This document shows positions 36,095 to 45,397 of a stretch of DNA of 64,000 nucleotides, one piece after another. Location: assembly GCF_039540975.1 (NCBI RefSeq), contig NZ_BAABFL010000480.1, forward strand, positions 1-64,000, written 5' to 3'. A program made the translations under genes and the position numbers. How positions within the stretch are numbered: the stretch's first letter is position 1; every line of letters starts with the position of its first letter. The stretch is from Kistimonas scapharcae (lineage in GTDB: Bacteria; Pseudomonadota; Gammaproteobacteria; Pseudomonadales; Endozoicomonadaceae). The notes beneath the pieces were generated by a model. That model made no database searches. It was given only the letters and a program-made list of their open reading frames with translations, and was not told the origin of the DNA.

Positions 36095-36919
36095 ATGTCC
36101 ATGAAGAACAAGACCATCATCATCACGGGCGCAAGCCGCGGTATTGGCCGGGAACTGGCGCTGCGTTGTGCCCGGGATGGCGCCAATATCGTGATTGCCG
36201 CCAAATCGGCGGATCCGCATCCCTCCCTGCCCGGCACCATTCATACGGTCGCAGAGGAAGTGGAAGCAGCCGGGGGGCAGGCACTGCCTATCCAGGTGGA
36301 TGTTCGCAATGAGTCCCAGGTGAAAGGCATGGTTCAGGAGGCTGCCGACCGCTTCGGTGGCATTGATGCGCTTGTCAATAATGCCGGCGCCATCAGCCTG
36401 ACCTCTCTGGAGCATACGCCCCTCAAGAAGTTTGACCTGATCCATCAGATCAATACCCGGGCGGTGTTTCTCTGCTCACAGGCCGCACTCCCCTGGCTGA
36501 AAAAGTCTGATAATGGCCATATCCTTAACCTGTCACCCTCCATCAACCTGAAGGAAAAGTGGCTGACCCCGTATATTCCCTATACCGTCACAAAATACAG
36601 CATGAGCCTTCTGACGTTGGGGATGGCGGGTGAATTCCGCCGCTATGGCATCGCCGTCAATGCCTTGTGGCCCCGCACCTCTATCGCAACAGCCGCCGTG
36701 GAAAAAACCGGTGGCGATGCCATCATGCGCCGCAGCCGTAAACCGGCCATTATGGCGGATGCCGGTTATGAGATTCTCTCAACCCAGGCACTCGCCATAA
36801 CGGGTCAAACGCTACTGGATGAAGATCTGCTCAGGGAACGTGGCGTCACCGATTTCAGCCAATATGCCTGCGACCCTTCTCAGGCAGACAACCTGTTTCA
36901 GGATCTCTATGTGGATTGA
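36095..36919 (+). CDS. atuG: Short-chain dehydrogenase/reductase, AtuG/HSDL2-like
   Basis: Classical SDR with TGASRGIG (11-18), NNAG (95-98) and an intact catalytic Y163-T-V-T-K167. The sequence around LSPSINLKEKW and NALWPRT resembles the HSDL2 group, to which AtuG belongs. The product is 274 residues. It closes the operon; a GC-rich hairpin lies about 50 bp beyond the stop. No acyl-CoA ligase gene (the atuH position) follows, so the cell must activate the acid elsewhere if the pathway is complete. Confidence 0.82.
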   Translation: MSMKNKTIIITGASRGIGRELALRCARDGANIVIAAKSADPHPSLPGTIHTVAEEVEAAGGQALPIQVDVRNESQVKGMVQEAADRFGGIDALVNNAGAISLTSLEHTPLKKFDLIHQINTRAVFLCSQAALPWLKKSDNGHILNLSPSINLKEKWLTPYIPYTVTKYSMSLLTLGMAGEFRRYGIAVNALWPRTSIATAAVEKTGGDAIMRRSRKPAIMADAGYEILSTQALAITGQTLLDEDLLRERGVTDFSQYACDPSQADNLFQDLYVD

Positions 36920-36972
36920 AAACCAGGACCTGTAATCAGGCAGCGTCCCGGATATGACACTCCCCTATAAAT

Positions 36973-36996
36973 GCCCGCCGTAGCACACTGGCGGGC
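36973..36996. terminator. Hairpin at the end of the atu-type operon
   Basis: GCCCGCC / GGCGGGC with a 10-nt loop; no T-run. Confidence 0.45.
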
Positions 36997-37188
36997 GTCA
37001 AATCATCAACATTTCCTTTATGTTCAGGCCCCAAGTCCGAATCTGGCCTTTTCAGTCCCCTATACTCTTCGTTGATACAACCCGCTTTTAAGCCACGGCT
37101 CCCGTGTAACCAACATCAGGGCCACTCAGATCGGGTTCGTTACTGGATAACGTAGTAAGTAACTGATCCAAGGAAGGAGATGTTTGCA

Positions 37189-37878
37189 ATGATCCAAAGT
37201 AAATTAAGAATGATTGGGTTATTCGCCCTGGTTCTTATCACCTCAGGTTGTGCAACGACCAGTTCTCACAACGGCAATGCCAACTGGACGAAATGCTCTC
37301 TGGCTGGTGGTATGCTGTGGGGTCTCGGTGGTGCAGCGCAGAGTGCAGCCACTGCCGGTATCGGACTTGCCGCCGGTGCACTGGTGGGTGGTGCAGGCTG
37401 TGCCATGGCGGGTGACAGCGACGGCTCTGACAGCAAAGACAGCGGTCATCACATAGCCAAGTCAACTGTCGCAGACCAGACCAAGATCATGTTCAACTTC
37501 GATTCTTACCGCTTGGGCAGCAATGACAAGAAAGCCCTGGATAAAGTCGCAGACATGGCTGGACCCAACACAGAAATCCGGATCGCCGGCCACACCTGTA
37601 ACATCGGTGCCTCTACTTATAACCAGAGCCTGTCCGTCAAGCGGGCCAATGCCGTGCGCGACTACCTGGTCAGCAAAGGCGTAATGTCTGCATCCATTAA
37701 GGTGGAAGGTAAAGGTGAAAGTTCTCCGGTAGCCAGTAACAGTACCCGCGAGGGACGTGCCCAGAACCGTCGGGCCGAGGTTGAAGTGCATCGCTCCAAA
37801 CCTGCTAAGCACCATCGCGAAAAGCTGGAGCAATTCCGCGGCGCGGCACTGGATCCATACCTGATCCACCGTCATTGA
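37189..37878 (+). CDS. OmpA family lipoprotein
   Basis: Lipoprotein signal peptide ending at TSGC, then a Gly/Ala-rich glycine-zipper-like segment (GGAAQSAATAGIGLAAGALV) and a carboxy-terminal OmpA domain (IMFNFDSYRL, IRIAGHTC, NQSLSVKRANAVRDYL, GKGES, NRRAEVEV) that should bind peptidoglycan. The usual GHTD Asp is replaced in GHTCN by Cys followed by Asn. The ATG at 37189 is nine bases from GGAG; the ATG at 37180 abuts it and is less likely. Probably an outer-membrane anchor to the cell wall. Confidence 0.82.
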   Translation: MIQSKLRMIGLFALVLITSGCATTSSHNGNANWTKCSLAGGMLWGLGGAAQSAATAGIGLAAGALVGGAGCAMAGDSDGSDSKDSGHHIAKSTVADQTKIMFNFDSYRLGSNDKKALDKVADMAGPNTEIRIAGHTCNIGASTYNQSLSVKRANAVRDYLVSKGVMSASIKVEGKGESSPVASNSTREGRAQNRRAEVEVHRSKPAKHHREKLEQFRGAALDPYLIHRH

Positions 37879-37914
37879 TATCCGGATCTGAAAATCAATA
37901 CATGAGTTGATGTA

Positions 37915-38595
37915 ATGATCTTTTTCAGCCCGATACACCGCACACCAACCATGACAGTACGACAACTGCCATGGTTGGTTTTGCTTTCAGTATTACTCAG
38001 CCCCTTTGCGCACGGTGAAGTCTATCGCTGGAAGGATAGTAATGGGGTTATTCATTTTACTGACAAACCCGTCAGTCAATCACAAGCCGTAAAGACAACT
38101 ACACGTTCCTTGTCGGCTGAAGAATGGCTGCAAGCAATCCAAGGCTCCTGGAAACGAACCGGCAGCACCCCAACCCAGCAAGAACTGGCGCTGAAAGTGC
38201 TCACATTCTTCGAAGACATTCCGGCGGAATACAATTTTCCGGAAAAGGTGGTTGAAACCCTGACCATAGCGGATACCAACGTCATTCTCGAAGGCACTGC
38301 CTACAGCACCAACCAAGGCGTGGGTCGGGAAAGCACCTACCATGCTGAAGGACGCTTATCGCTGGATGAGGGGAGCGGCAAAGAGGGACGATTTTTGTTC
38401 CAGCGGGGACGCAATCCCTATATGGAAGATTTCACCCTGCTGTTGCTGCTAAATCTTCTGGATCGTCAGGATATGAAAGGCACTGAAGCCATCCAGCTGC
38501 AACTCGACGGTGACCGGATGAGCGTAACGATCACGCCACCAGACTCCGTCGGTGTCAGCCGTTTTACCATCCGCTATCAACGCCTGAAACCGTAA
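37915..38595 (+). CDS. DUF4124 domain-containing exported protein
   Basis: A signal peptide (hydrophobic WLVLLSVLLSPFAHG) is followed at once by the DUF4124 motif EVYRWKDSNGVIHFTDKP, then about 150 residues of mostly beta-type sequence without known motifs. The frame opens at ATG 37915; ATG 37951 (MTVRQLPW) gives a more normal signal peptide, but neither has a clear ribosome site. It is 36 bp after the OmpA-type gene and may be co-transcribed. Periplasmic; function unknown. Confidence 0.72.
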   Translation: MIFFSPIHRTPTMTVRQLPWLVLLSVLLSPFAHGEVYRWKDSNGVIHFTDKPVSQSQAVKTTTRSLSAEEWLQAIQGSWKRTGSTPTQQELALKVLTFFEDIPAEYNFPEKVVETLTIADTNVILEGTAYSTNQGVGRESTYHAEGRLSLDEGSGKEGRFLFQRGRNPYMEDFTLLLLLNLLDRQDMKGTEAIQLQLDGDRMSVTITPPDSVGVSRFTIRYQRLKP

Positions 38596-38603
38596 CCCGA
38601 TCG

Positions 38604-39578
38604 CTATAACTCATAGGCACGACAATGGCTGTCAAACGTCAGCCGTTTTTCTACGGTTTCACCATTGAATAGTGACCGAAATAATTGATACAGCTTTTGA
38701 TTCTGACAGGTTGTCGCATGATCAAACGGTGAGTGCGACATGCCCACCTGATCGGCTTCCGTCAGGTTGATATAACAGGCGTTTCTGGCGACAAGATTTG
38801 TGCTGAAATGGCCATGCCGGGCCAGCTGGCGTTGCCCGAACTTCATCCTGGAGGCGCCCAATGCATAATCATTTTCGTTTATGGTGATATAGAGCCTGCG
38901 CCGGAAGGCGATACGGTCTACCCACAGTTCATGATCAAGATTATTCACATCCGCCTGACAGAGAATGACATTGTCAAAAACGCCGGTTTCCCCCTGGAAA
39001 ACACCGGATTTGAACAGGCACTTGAACAGGTAATTTCCCATACTGTGGAACAGGATACTCAGGCGCATGTCACAGATATCATCGTCACTGTTATAACAAC
39101 CCAAATACCGGCACAGCTTTTCTAATACACGATCCATCGCAACGACTGACTGAGTCGCTTCCCGTTTATCGCTCAGATAAGAGGCAACACCACCTGCCCT
39201 GCCGGCAAACGCCTGCCGTCCGTTCGCGGGCCAGCTGAAGGCGACCACTTCGACATCATAGAGGCTTTCCAGCTCACGGGCCGTTGCCAGCACATCGGCA
39301 AAATCATTATTGAAGCCATGCACATAAAACAGGCAATTACGCTGGTGTTGCTTCATGCGTTGCTGAAGATAACGGAATGCATACTCACTGGCAGGCACGG
39401 GCTTGCCATTCATTAAACAGGTGTCATCAAGAATATCCAGGGACCACCCCTGTGCATCCTGATAGTCAGCTATGGCGACACGCAATTCATCAGATCCGAG
39501 CGTATTGAATTCGGCACCAAATCGTTGACAGGGGTCATCTTCCTCATGAAGGCAGTTACGGTTAGTAATTATGATCAT
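38604..39578 (-). CDS. DUF900-type alpha/beta hydrolase
   Basis: Predicted serine hydrolase: FYVHGFNND, VVAFSWPANG, then the nucleophile elbow FHSMGN and a carboxy-terminal His-rich region. This pattern matches the DUF900 esterases. ATG 39578 is chosen because AAGGAC precedes it by about ten bases; the frame runs up to 39707, but the extra 43 residues are Cys-rich and atypical. The product is 324 residues with no signal peptide. Convergent with the DUF4124 gene (8 bp apart). Substrate unknown. Confidence 0.7.
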   Translation of the reverse strand: MIIITNRNCLHEEDDPCQRFGAEFNTLGSDELRVAIADYQDAQGWSLDILDDTCLMNGKPVPASEYAFRYLQQRMKQHQRNCLFYVHGFNNDFADVLATARELESLYDVEVVAFSWPANGRQAFAGRAGGVASYLSDKREATQSVVAMDRVLEKLCRYLGCYNSDDDICDMRLSILFHSMGNYLFKCLFKSGVFQGETGVFDNVILCQADVNNLDHELWVDRIAFRRRLYITINENDYALGASRMKFGQRQLARHGHFSTNLVARNACYINLTEADQVGMSHSPFDHATTCQNQKLYQLFRSLFNGETVEKRLTFDSHCRAYEL

Positions 39579-39781
39579 GAACAGCCCGTCCTTGCCCCGA
39601 CCTGCAAAGCATGATGTTTGTTTTCGGGTCCATCGTACAGCATACCGAGAAGCCAGCGAACAGCACTTCCCAGTATTTTTACACTCAAACAGAATATTCG
39701 GTATCACGAAACAATATTAGGTCCTGCATGCGTATTTACCGATACCGTTCTACGCTTACCACCTAAACTGGAGAGAAGGGC

Positions 39782-40009
39782 ATGACTGGTTTAATGAAGC
39801 AACTTTCCATCCCCAACCTGTCAGAAGATGATTTCCTGCTGGACAGGCTGGAAGAGCAGATTCACCGATTTGAGCAGCTTCTGGAAACACGTTTTCATGG
39901 AAGAGAGGATGCTGTTCCGGAGAAAGAATTCTCCAACAATCCGTTGTCTTCAGCACCGGGTGGCGTGTTTGCTGAAGACAACGGATCGTACCGGAAAGAA
40001 AGACAGTAA
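39782..40009 (+). CDS. Small hypothetical protein, 75 aa, with internal hairpin
   Basis: ATG preceded by GGAG at eight bases. The product is helical and charged (LLDRLEEQIHRFEQLLETRF), then a loop region encoded by a perfect 17-bp inverted repeat at 39939-39986. No family recognised. It could be a regulatory small protein or a leader whose mRNA hairpin matters more than the peptide. Confidence 0.5.
   Translation: MTGLMKQLSIPNLSEDDFLLDRLEEQIHRFEQLLETRFHGREDAVPEKEFSNNPLSSAPGGVFAEDNGSYRKERQ
39939..39986. repeat. 17-bp perfect inverted repeat
   Basis: Arms 39939-39955 (ATCCGTTGTCTTCAGCA) and 39970-39986, with a 14-nt GC-rich loop. It lies inside the 75-aa reading frame. No T-run follows on either strand. 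Confidence 0.8.
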
Positions 40010-40042
40010 TCGCAGAATTACCCACCGTATTCCCGGAGGGAT

Positions 40043-40813
40043 TTACTGCATCGTTGCGGCCCCCAGTAGATTGCTTACGATCCTGTCGTTATACATCGCT
40101 ACAATCGTTGGGACGCTATTTGTATTAAAATTGATCAAGGACGGCTCAATGTAATGCCAGAACTTACCCGCCTTCTCCAATGCTTCATTACCAATCGTGC
40201 TGGAGTCCCTTGACTGCTCTATCAATATGCGCAAACGCTGGCCAAAGGCGGCTGCCATGGCATCGGTCGATTCAACATCATCATCCCCCGTGTAGATACC
40301 CTCTGCACCACCAACCATGGTAGACAGCAGGAGGTAAGCCATTGTCAGCTGCTCCATTTCCACACTGAGCTGCAGCAAACGAATACGCAACGGATCCCCT
40401 TCATTCGCGGCCAGTACTGTGGTTTCGATACTATCCAGCAGGGCGATCATCTCATCACGGCTTTTGTTGATATCGACAATCGCATACGCATTGGTATAGC
40501 CGTTGTCCTGAATATCATTGGCCAATGCATGCTCTTTGAAACGAAGCCAACGCGATTTCAGCGCCTGAACGTCCGCTGCCAGAACAGTGTCGTCCTTCTC
40601 CACCCATGTTTCGAGAAGCGCTTCAGCGTTCTCGAGTTTCTGATCCAGACGATCAATCGCCGACTGATCGCCCGCTTCCAGGGTAATAATGTGAAATGCA
40701 CTGACGATATGAAACACATGACGTTTCATGGCATAAACATCATCCTGGGTTACCCCCCAGGCCCATGCACCTTGAAACAGCAGCAGAAACGTCACCAGCC
40801 AGCGGAAAGACAT
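40043..40813 (-). CDS. Hypothetical exported helical protein
   Basis: A signal peptide (SFRWLVTFLLLFQGAWA) and an all-helical periplasmic domain of about 235 residues with heptad-like stretches (DRLDQKLENAEALLETWV). The FGQRLRILIEQSRD segment faintly recalls PilJ-type sensor domains, too weak to assign. The ATG at 40813 has AAAGGAG seven bases ahead; the ATG at 40834 would put that site inside the coding region. 256 residues, monocistronic. Confidence 0.68.
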   Translation of the reverse strand: MSFRWLVTFLLLFQGAWAWGVTQDDVYAMKRHVFHIVSAFHIITLEAGDQSAIDRLDQKLENAEALLETWVEKDDTVLAADVQALKSRWLRFKEHALANDIQDNGYTNAYAIVDINKSRDEMIALLDSIETTVLAANEGDPLRIRLLQLSVEMEQLTMAYLLLSTMVGGAEGIYTGDDDVESTDAMAAAFGQRLRILIEQSRDSSTIGNEALEKAGKFWHYIEPSLINFNTNSVPTIVAMYNDRIVSNLLGAATMQ

Positions 40814-40932
40814 GGCAAAACTCCTTTTTAGCACAAGCTTGTTATTATTTTTGATATGTCAGCGCTCAAGGCTTACTGCAGAATAACATGAAAGCTGGAT
40901 GGGATTCTTGACCGGCTTCCCGTTATAGCCTG

Positions 40933-41841
40933 CTATTCTGGCAAAGCCGGTTCTGCGACTTCCACTGGTCCAGCCGCCTCTATGCCAGTCAGTCGACGTA
41001 TCCTTTCCGCTGCCGCCAGCACAACGGCTTCCCCTTCCGCTATCGCGTCCACCGAACGACTGAAGTCAAACATGCCATATTCCGACAGCTGGGGGGTTAA
41101 CAGGATATCCGGAGGATCCCCCGCCATTCGGCTCCGGGTGATACGATCCTGCATAATATGAATAGAGGTTGCCATTACCTCCATAATGCCTGGTGCTTCC
41201 TGACGAGGCTTCTGCGGCCCGATAAGACCACTCAGTTTTTCACGCCAGACAGATGGCTCCACTTCTTCCTGGCGCCGTGATCTTGGGCGAACAAGGTGCG
41301 TATTCAGATCCACTGCAATCACAACATCCGCCCCCATGGCACGGCAGAGGGAAACCGGTACCGGGTTCACCAGGCCACCATCCAGCATCCAGGTGCCATC
41401 TCGCAATACCGGCGCAAACAAACCGGGAAATGTACAGGACGCACGTACCGCATCCAGAATGGAGCCTTCGCGGAGCCAGATTTCCTGCCCGGTTTCCATG
41501 TTGGTCGCTACCGCTGCATAAGACCGCTCAACATCTTCAATCAATGCATCACGGTCGTTTTCTCGGAAAAACTGCAGCATTTTATCGCCGCGCACCAGTC
41601 CACCAGACAACGTCACATCCACCAGCCCCATGACGTCACGCCAGTGCAGTGAACAGACCCAATCCTCAAATTCATCCAGATAACCACAGGCATAAGCGGC
41701 GCCTACCAGCGAACCGGCTGAACAACCTGTCACTATTTCTGGTTCAATACCCAGGGTACGTAATCCCTTGAGTACACCGATATGCGCCCAGCCCCTGGCA
41801 GACCCCGAACCCAGCGCAATACCTATTTTCCTGTTACTCAC
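40933..41841 (-). CDS. Patatin-like phospholipase, RssA-type
   Basis: Ser-Asp dyad lipid acyl hydrolase. GSGSARGWAHIGVL gives the oxyanion hole, GCSAGS holds the nucleophile Ser, and LDGGLVNPVP the Asp. The layout and length (302 residues) match the RssA group of cytosolic patatin proteins. The GTG at 41841 is preferred, with GGAG eight bases upstream; the frame begins at TTG 41865. No partner genes. Confidence 0.86.
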   Translation of the reverse strand: MSNRKIGIALGSGSARGWAHIGVLKGLRTLGIEPEIVTGCSAGSLVGAAYACGYLDEFEDWVCSLHWRDVMGLVDVTLSGGLVRGDKMLQFFRENDRDALIEDVERSYAAVATNMETGQEIWLREGSILDAVRASCTFPGLFAPVLRDGTWMLDGGLVNPVPVSLCRAMGADVVIAVDLNTHLVRPRSRRQEEVEPSVWREKLSGLIGPQKPRQEAPGIMEVMATSIHIMQDRITRSRMAGDPPDILLTPQLSEYGMFDFSRSVDAIAEGEAVVLAAAERIRRLTGIEAAGPVEVAEPALPE

Positions 41842-42080
41842 GGCGTAAACTCCATCTCCGGACAAACAGGTTGATCAATCATCAGAGTGTTTCCCTGAAC
41901 ATCACACTAAAAACGACCAATGCCGAATAAAAAGAAAAACTGTCGTTTACTACTGTTTGAAATTATACGTCCAATCAGCCGGTGTACGATGACAGACATT
42001 GTAAATTTGTCATCGACACATCCACTGGCGAACAGGTGTTACAAGAGAACCAAACTATCTCTTGCCTGTAGAGAAAAGGG

Positions 42081-43538
42081 TCAGATAGCAGAAAGGCACT
42101 GAAACTCCCGCAAAACAAAGTCATCGGTCATACCGCTTAGGTAATCAATCAGCAGTCGCATGCGGTAATACCATTCAAGCTCCTGCTTTTCCTGGGCGCT
42201 AGTAGTGCTATCAGCCAGTTCAGCAGTAGGCCTCAAGTAGGCTTCCACATACCGCTTGGGCAGCCGATGAAATAAACGCTGGGAAATAAAGTAAGGACTG
42301 TGCTCCTTACGTACCATCGCGGCAATATCATCGGCGCTGATTTCCAGTAGCGGACGATAAATTTCCAGCAATCCTTTAAGCGCGGAATACCCCCGCAATT
42401 CCGGGGTTTCTACCTCCTTACTGCTGAACACATGCTTGCGGGCCACTTGCTTGAGGGTTACCAATGCCAGGTGCTGTTCAGAACCGCCATCGATAAGGGG
42501 TTCATTCAGGCTGCCCGCATAGATCTGCTCATGACACTCGATGTATCGCTGTGCTGCATACGCGGCCAGATCATTCACCAGCCGGGTACGGAAACGGGTA
42601 ATGAATCCATGCGCGGTGATATCCGCTGTCATGGCATCTTCGATGATATCCGGCAGATACTGGCTTTGCCCATGACACCGCTCTGTCCACTCATCCTCGA
42701 GGAAACTGCTAAGCGTGCTGAGGGTCAGGATGCCCTTATCCACAGCATCTTCCAGATCGGCAATGCAGTAAGAAATATCATCCGCCGCCTCCATGATATA
42801 CGTCAGTGGATAACGGTGACCTTCAGCAATGCCGAGATGTTGCCAGATATGCTGTATCAGTCCTTCTTCCGCATAGTAATACCCCGGCTTACGGTTCAGA
42901 TAATCAAAGCCAAAACCATTTTTATCCCTGGGCTGATAAGCGGGTCGGGTATATTTGATCAGGGCCGCAATCTGGGAACAGGTCAGGTTCAGTTCCTGAA
43001 GGGTCGCGATAATACGAACCCCCTGCGCATTCCCTTCAAACAGGCAAACATCCGGTAACAGGACCTCATTGAACAGTGTGCTGGTTTCAGCGTCACCGGA
43101 TGCTTTCTGATAACAATGCCCGGCATGCTTCTTCATCCAGTCATTGATTGCGGCTTCACCGAAATGGCCGAATGGCGGATTACCCACGTCGTGCATCAGG
43201 CAGGACATTTCAACTAAGTTCACAAACGCGGTTTCAATGCCCTCCAACCCAAGCTCTATGAGTTTGCCCTGTTCTCGGAATGCGGCCAATATCCGACGTG
43301 CAATAAAACGCCCGGTTTGCTGCACTTCCAGTGAGTGGGTCAGGCGGCTGCGTACAGCGGCATTGGTTTCCAGTGGATAAACCTGGGTTTTCTGCTGCAG
43401 GCGTCGAATCGCCGAGGACTGGATGATACGCCCGCGGTTGCTCTCCGTTTCCTCGACAACATCCCGGGCATCCGAGACTGAGCTGGGTCGAAGCCGTTCC
43501 GTTGTAATTTTGTTGCGATAGTCCATAGAAGGCGCCAT
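42081..43538 (-). CDS. dgt: Deoxyguanosinetriphosphate triphosphohydrolase
   Basis: HD-domain hydrolase that converts dGTP to deoxyguanosine and triphosphate. The HD motif is in EMSCLMHDVGNPPFGHFGEA; other matches to E. coli Dgt are RRLQQKTQVYPLE, RSRLTHSLEVQQ, FEGNAQG, IMEAADDISYCIADLEDAV and YISGMTD-like DYLSGMTDDF. At 485 residues it is of the long Enterobacteria-type rather than the short type. Neither ATG 43538 nor ATG 43526 has a strong ribosome site. The 215-bp stretch upstream (to 41841) holds nothing recognisable. Confidence 0.94.
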   Translation of the reverse strand: MAPSMDYRNKITTERLRPSSVSDARDVVEETESNRGRIIQSSAIRRLQQKTQVYPLETNAAVRSRLTHSLEVQQTGRFIARRILAAFREQGKLIELGLEGIETAFVNLVEMSCLMHDVGNPPFGHFGEAAINDWMKKHAGHCYQKASGDAETSTLFNEVLLPDVCLFEGNAQGVRIIATLQELNLTCSQIAALIKYTRPAYQPRDKNGFGFDYLNRKPGYYYAEEGLIQHIWQHLGIAEGHRYPLTYIMEAADDISYCIADLEDAVDKGILTLSTLSSFLEDEWTERCHGQSQYLPDIIEDAMTADITAHGFITRFRTRLVNDLAAYAAQRYIECHEQIYAGSLNEPLIDGGSEQHLALVTLKQVARKHVFSSKEVETPELRGYSALKGLLEIYRPLLEISADDIAAMVRKEHSPYFISQRLFHRLPKRYVEAYLRPTAELADSTTSAQEKQELEWYYRMRLLIDYLSGMTDDFVLREFQCLSAI

Positions 43539-43689
43539 ACCGTGTCTGTCCGCAGGCTGAAATTGATCATTTATCCAAGCATAACCGGTTCCCGTGCAGG
43601 TGTCGTCAGCGTGTCGGGTTCAACCCCGGGTTCCATGATAAACTGTTGGGCTTTCACGAATCCGCCACGTACATGGTCAATGATCTTCC

Positions 43690-45393
43690 ATGCGAGAACT
43701 CACTGAGCTGCGCGCCGAATTTCCCATTCTCCGGCAACGCGCCAACGGTTATCCTCTGATCTACTTGGATAATGCCGCCACTACCCAGAAGCCTGAAACC
43801 GTCATCAATGCGGTCAACGATTATTACCGCGAAGCCAACGCGAATGTCCATCGTGCCTCCCACTTCCTGAGCGCCAGGGCAACCCATGCCTTTGAGGATG
43901 CCCGGGACACGGTACGCCGCTTCCTCAACGCCGGCCATACCGATGAAATCATCTGGACCCGGGGCGCGACAGAGGCCATCAACCTGGTGGCGCACAGCTG
44001 GGGGCTCAGCACGTTAAAATCCGGTGATGAAATCCTGATTTCAGCCATGGAACATCACGCGAATATTGTGCCCTGGCAACAAGTCTGCCAGTTCACCGGC
44101 GCCAGCCTGAAAGTCATTCCCATCCATACCAGTGGCGAACTGGACATGGAGGCCTTCCGGCAATTGCTAGGTTCTCAAACGCGTCTGGTGAGTATCTGTC
44201 AGGTCTCCAATGCTATTGGCACCGTGAATCCCGTTTCCGACATTATCAGGGAAGCACACACCGTCGGTGCCCGTGTACTGATTGATGGTTCACAGGCCGT
44301 CGCCCATTTCCCGGTCGATGTTCATGCGCTGGACTGTGATTTCTATGTATTCTCCGGTCACAAGGTCTACGGTCCTACCGGCATCGGCGTTCTGTATGGC
44401 AAACGCGACCTGCTGCAGACTATGCCACCCTGGCAGACCGGCGGGGAAATGATCGAACGCGTCAGTTTTGAGGGTACCACCTTCAATTCACCACCCTTCC
44501 GGTTTGAGGCGGGCACCCCCAATGTCGTTGGCGCCCTTGGACTGGCTGCAGCCATCGACTTTCTGAATCAATGTGACCACGACCAGCTTCAGGCGCATGA
44601 AAAATCCCTGCTGGAACAGGCGACAGAAGGCCTGAATGCCATACCCGGCCTCCAGATCATCGGTACAGCGCCACAGAAAACGTCCGTTATTTCGTTTGTG
44701 ATGGAAGGGCTGCATAACCAGGATATCGGAACACTGCTGGATCAACAGGGCATTGCGGTACGAACAGGCCACCATTGCACCATGCCACTCATGTCAGCTC
44801 TGAACCTGTCGGGTACCGTCAGGGCATCTATCGCCCTCTATAACACTGAGGCCGAAATTCAGGCTTTGATTGAAGCCGTAGCCGCCCTGCAAAAAGACAG
44901 CCTGTCATTCACGACAGAAACCGAACATGCCACCACCGCGGCAACAACCATTCCGGAGGCCTTTACCTGTGAATCCCCTCAGGCCAGCGACACGGGCAGC
45001 GTGATTGAAGCACTGCAGGCATTGCGGGGCTGGCAGGAGCGTTATCGTCACATCATGTTGCTGGGGAAAAAACTACCTGCGTTACCCGAATCCATGAAGC
45101 AGGAAGAAAACCGGCTCCATGGTTGTGAAAGTACCGTCTGGCTGCATCATTATTACGATGAAACGACCATGCGTCTCTATTTCGCCATCGACAGTGATGC
45201 CCGTATTGTCCGCGGACTTATCACCCTGATTCTGTCAGCATTTAATGGACAAACACCCGAAGCGATTGAGAACTTCGATATGGAAGCGAGCTTTGATCAG
45301 CTGGGACTCATGCATCACCTGAGCCCTTCGAGGGGCAACGGTATTCGGGCTATCGTGAAAGAAATCCAGCTGACAGCCCATCGCTACCGGTAG
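43690..45393 (+). CDS. Cysteine desulfurase fused to a CsdE/SufE sulfur acceptor
   Basis: Residues 1-405 are a class V aminotransferase-type cysteine desulfurase: PLP lysine K225 in FSGHKVYGPTG, persulfide cysteine C363 in RTGHHCTMP. Residues about 435-567 are a SufE/CsdE domain with acceptor cysteine C479 in LHGCESTVWL. In E. coli these are separate proteins, CsdA and CsdE. The neighbour 4 bp downstream on the opposite strand is tcdA (csdL), the third csd gene, so this fusion is best seen as CsdA-CsdE and a likely sulfur supply for the tRNA-modification system. A SufS-SufE reading is possible, but no suf genes are nearby. Confidence 0.9.
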   Translation: MRELTELRAEFPILRQRANGYPLIYLDNAATTQKPETVINAVNDYYREANANVHRASHFLSARATHAFEDARDTVRRFLNAGHTDEIIWTRGATEAINLVAHSWGLSTLKSGDEILISAMEHHANIVPWQQVCQFTGASLKVIPIHTSGELDMEAFRQLLGSQTRLVSICQVSNAIGTVNPVSDIIREAHTVGARVLIDGSQAVAHFPVDVHALDCDFYVFSGHKVYGPTGIGVLYGKRDLLQTMPPWQTGGEMIERVSFEGTTFNSPPFRFEAGTPNVVGALGLAAAIDFLNQCDHDQLQAHEKSLLEQATEGLNAIPGLQIIGTAPQKTSVISFVMEGLHNQDIGTLLDQQGIAVRTGHHCTMPLMSALNLSGTVRASIALYNTEAEIQALIEAVAALQKDSLSFTTETEHATTAATTIPEAFTCESPQASDTGSVIEALQALRGWQERYRHIMLLGKKLPALPESMKQEENRLHGCESTVWLHHYYDETTMRLYFAIDSDARIVRGLITLILSAFNGQTPEAIENFDMEASFDQLGLMHHLSPSRGNGIRAIVKEIQLTAHRYR

Positions 45394-45397
45394 CGTT

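Noticed and set aside
27102..36919. Leucine (liu) catabolic operon as the identity of the carboxylase cluster
   Set aside because: AtuA, AtuB and AtuG-type genes in atu order fit terpene utilisation better, and no isovaleryl-CoA dehydrogenase plus HMG-CoA lyase set is present; the carboxylase substrate itself remains open.
39756..40025. 89-codon minus-strand frame opposite the 75-aa gene
   Set aside because: The plus-strand frame has a proper ribosome site and the better composition; this frame spans the same inverted repeat by chance.
41920..42102. 60-codon frame between the patatin and dgt genes
   Set aside because: No ribosome site, overlaps the 3' end of dgt, no domain or conserved context.
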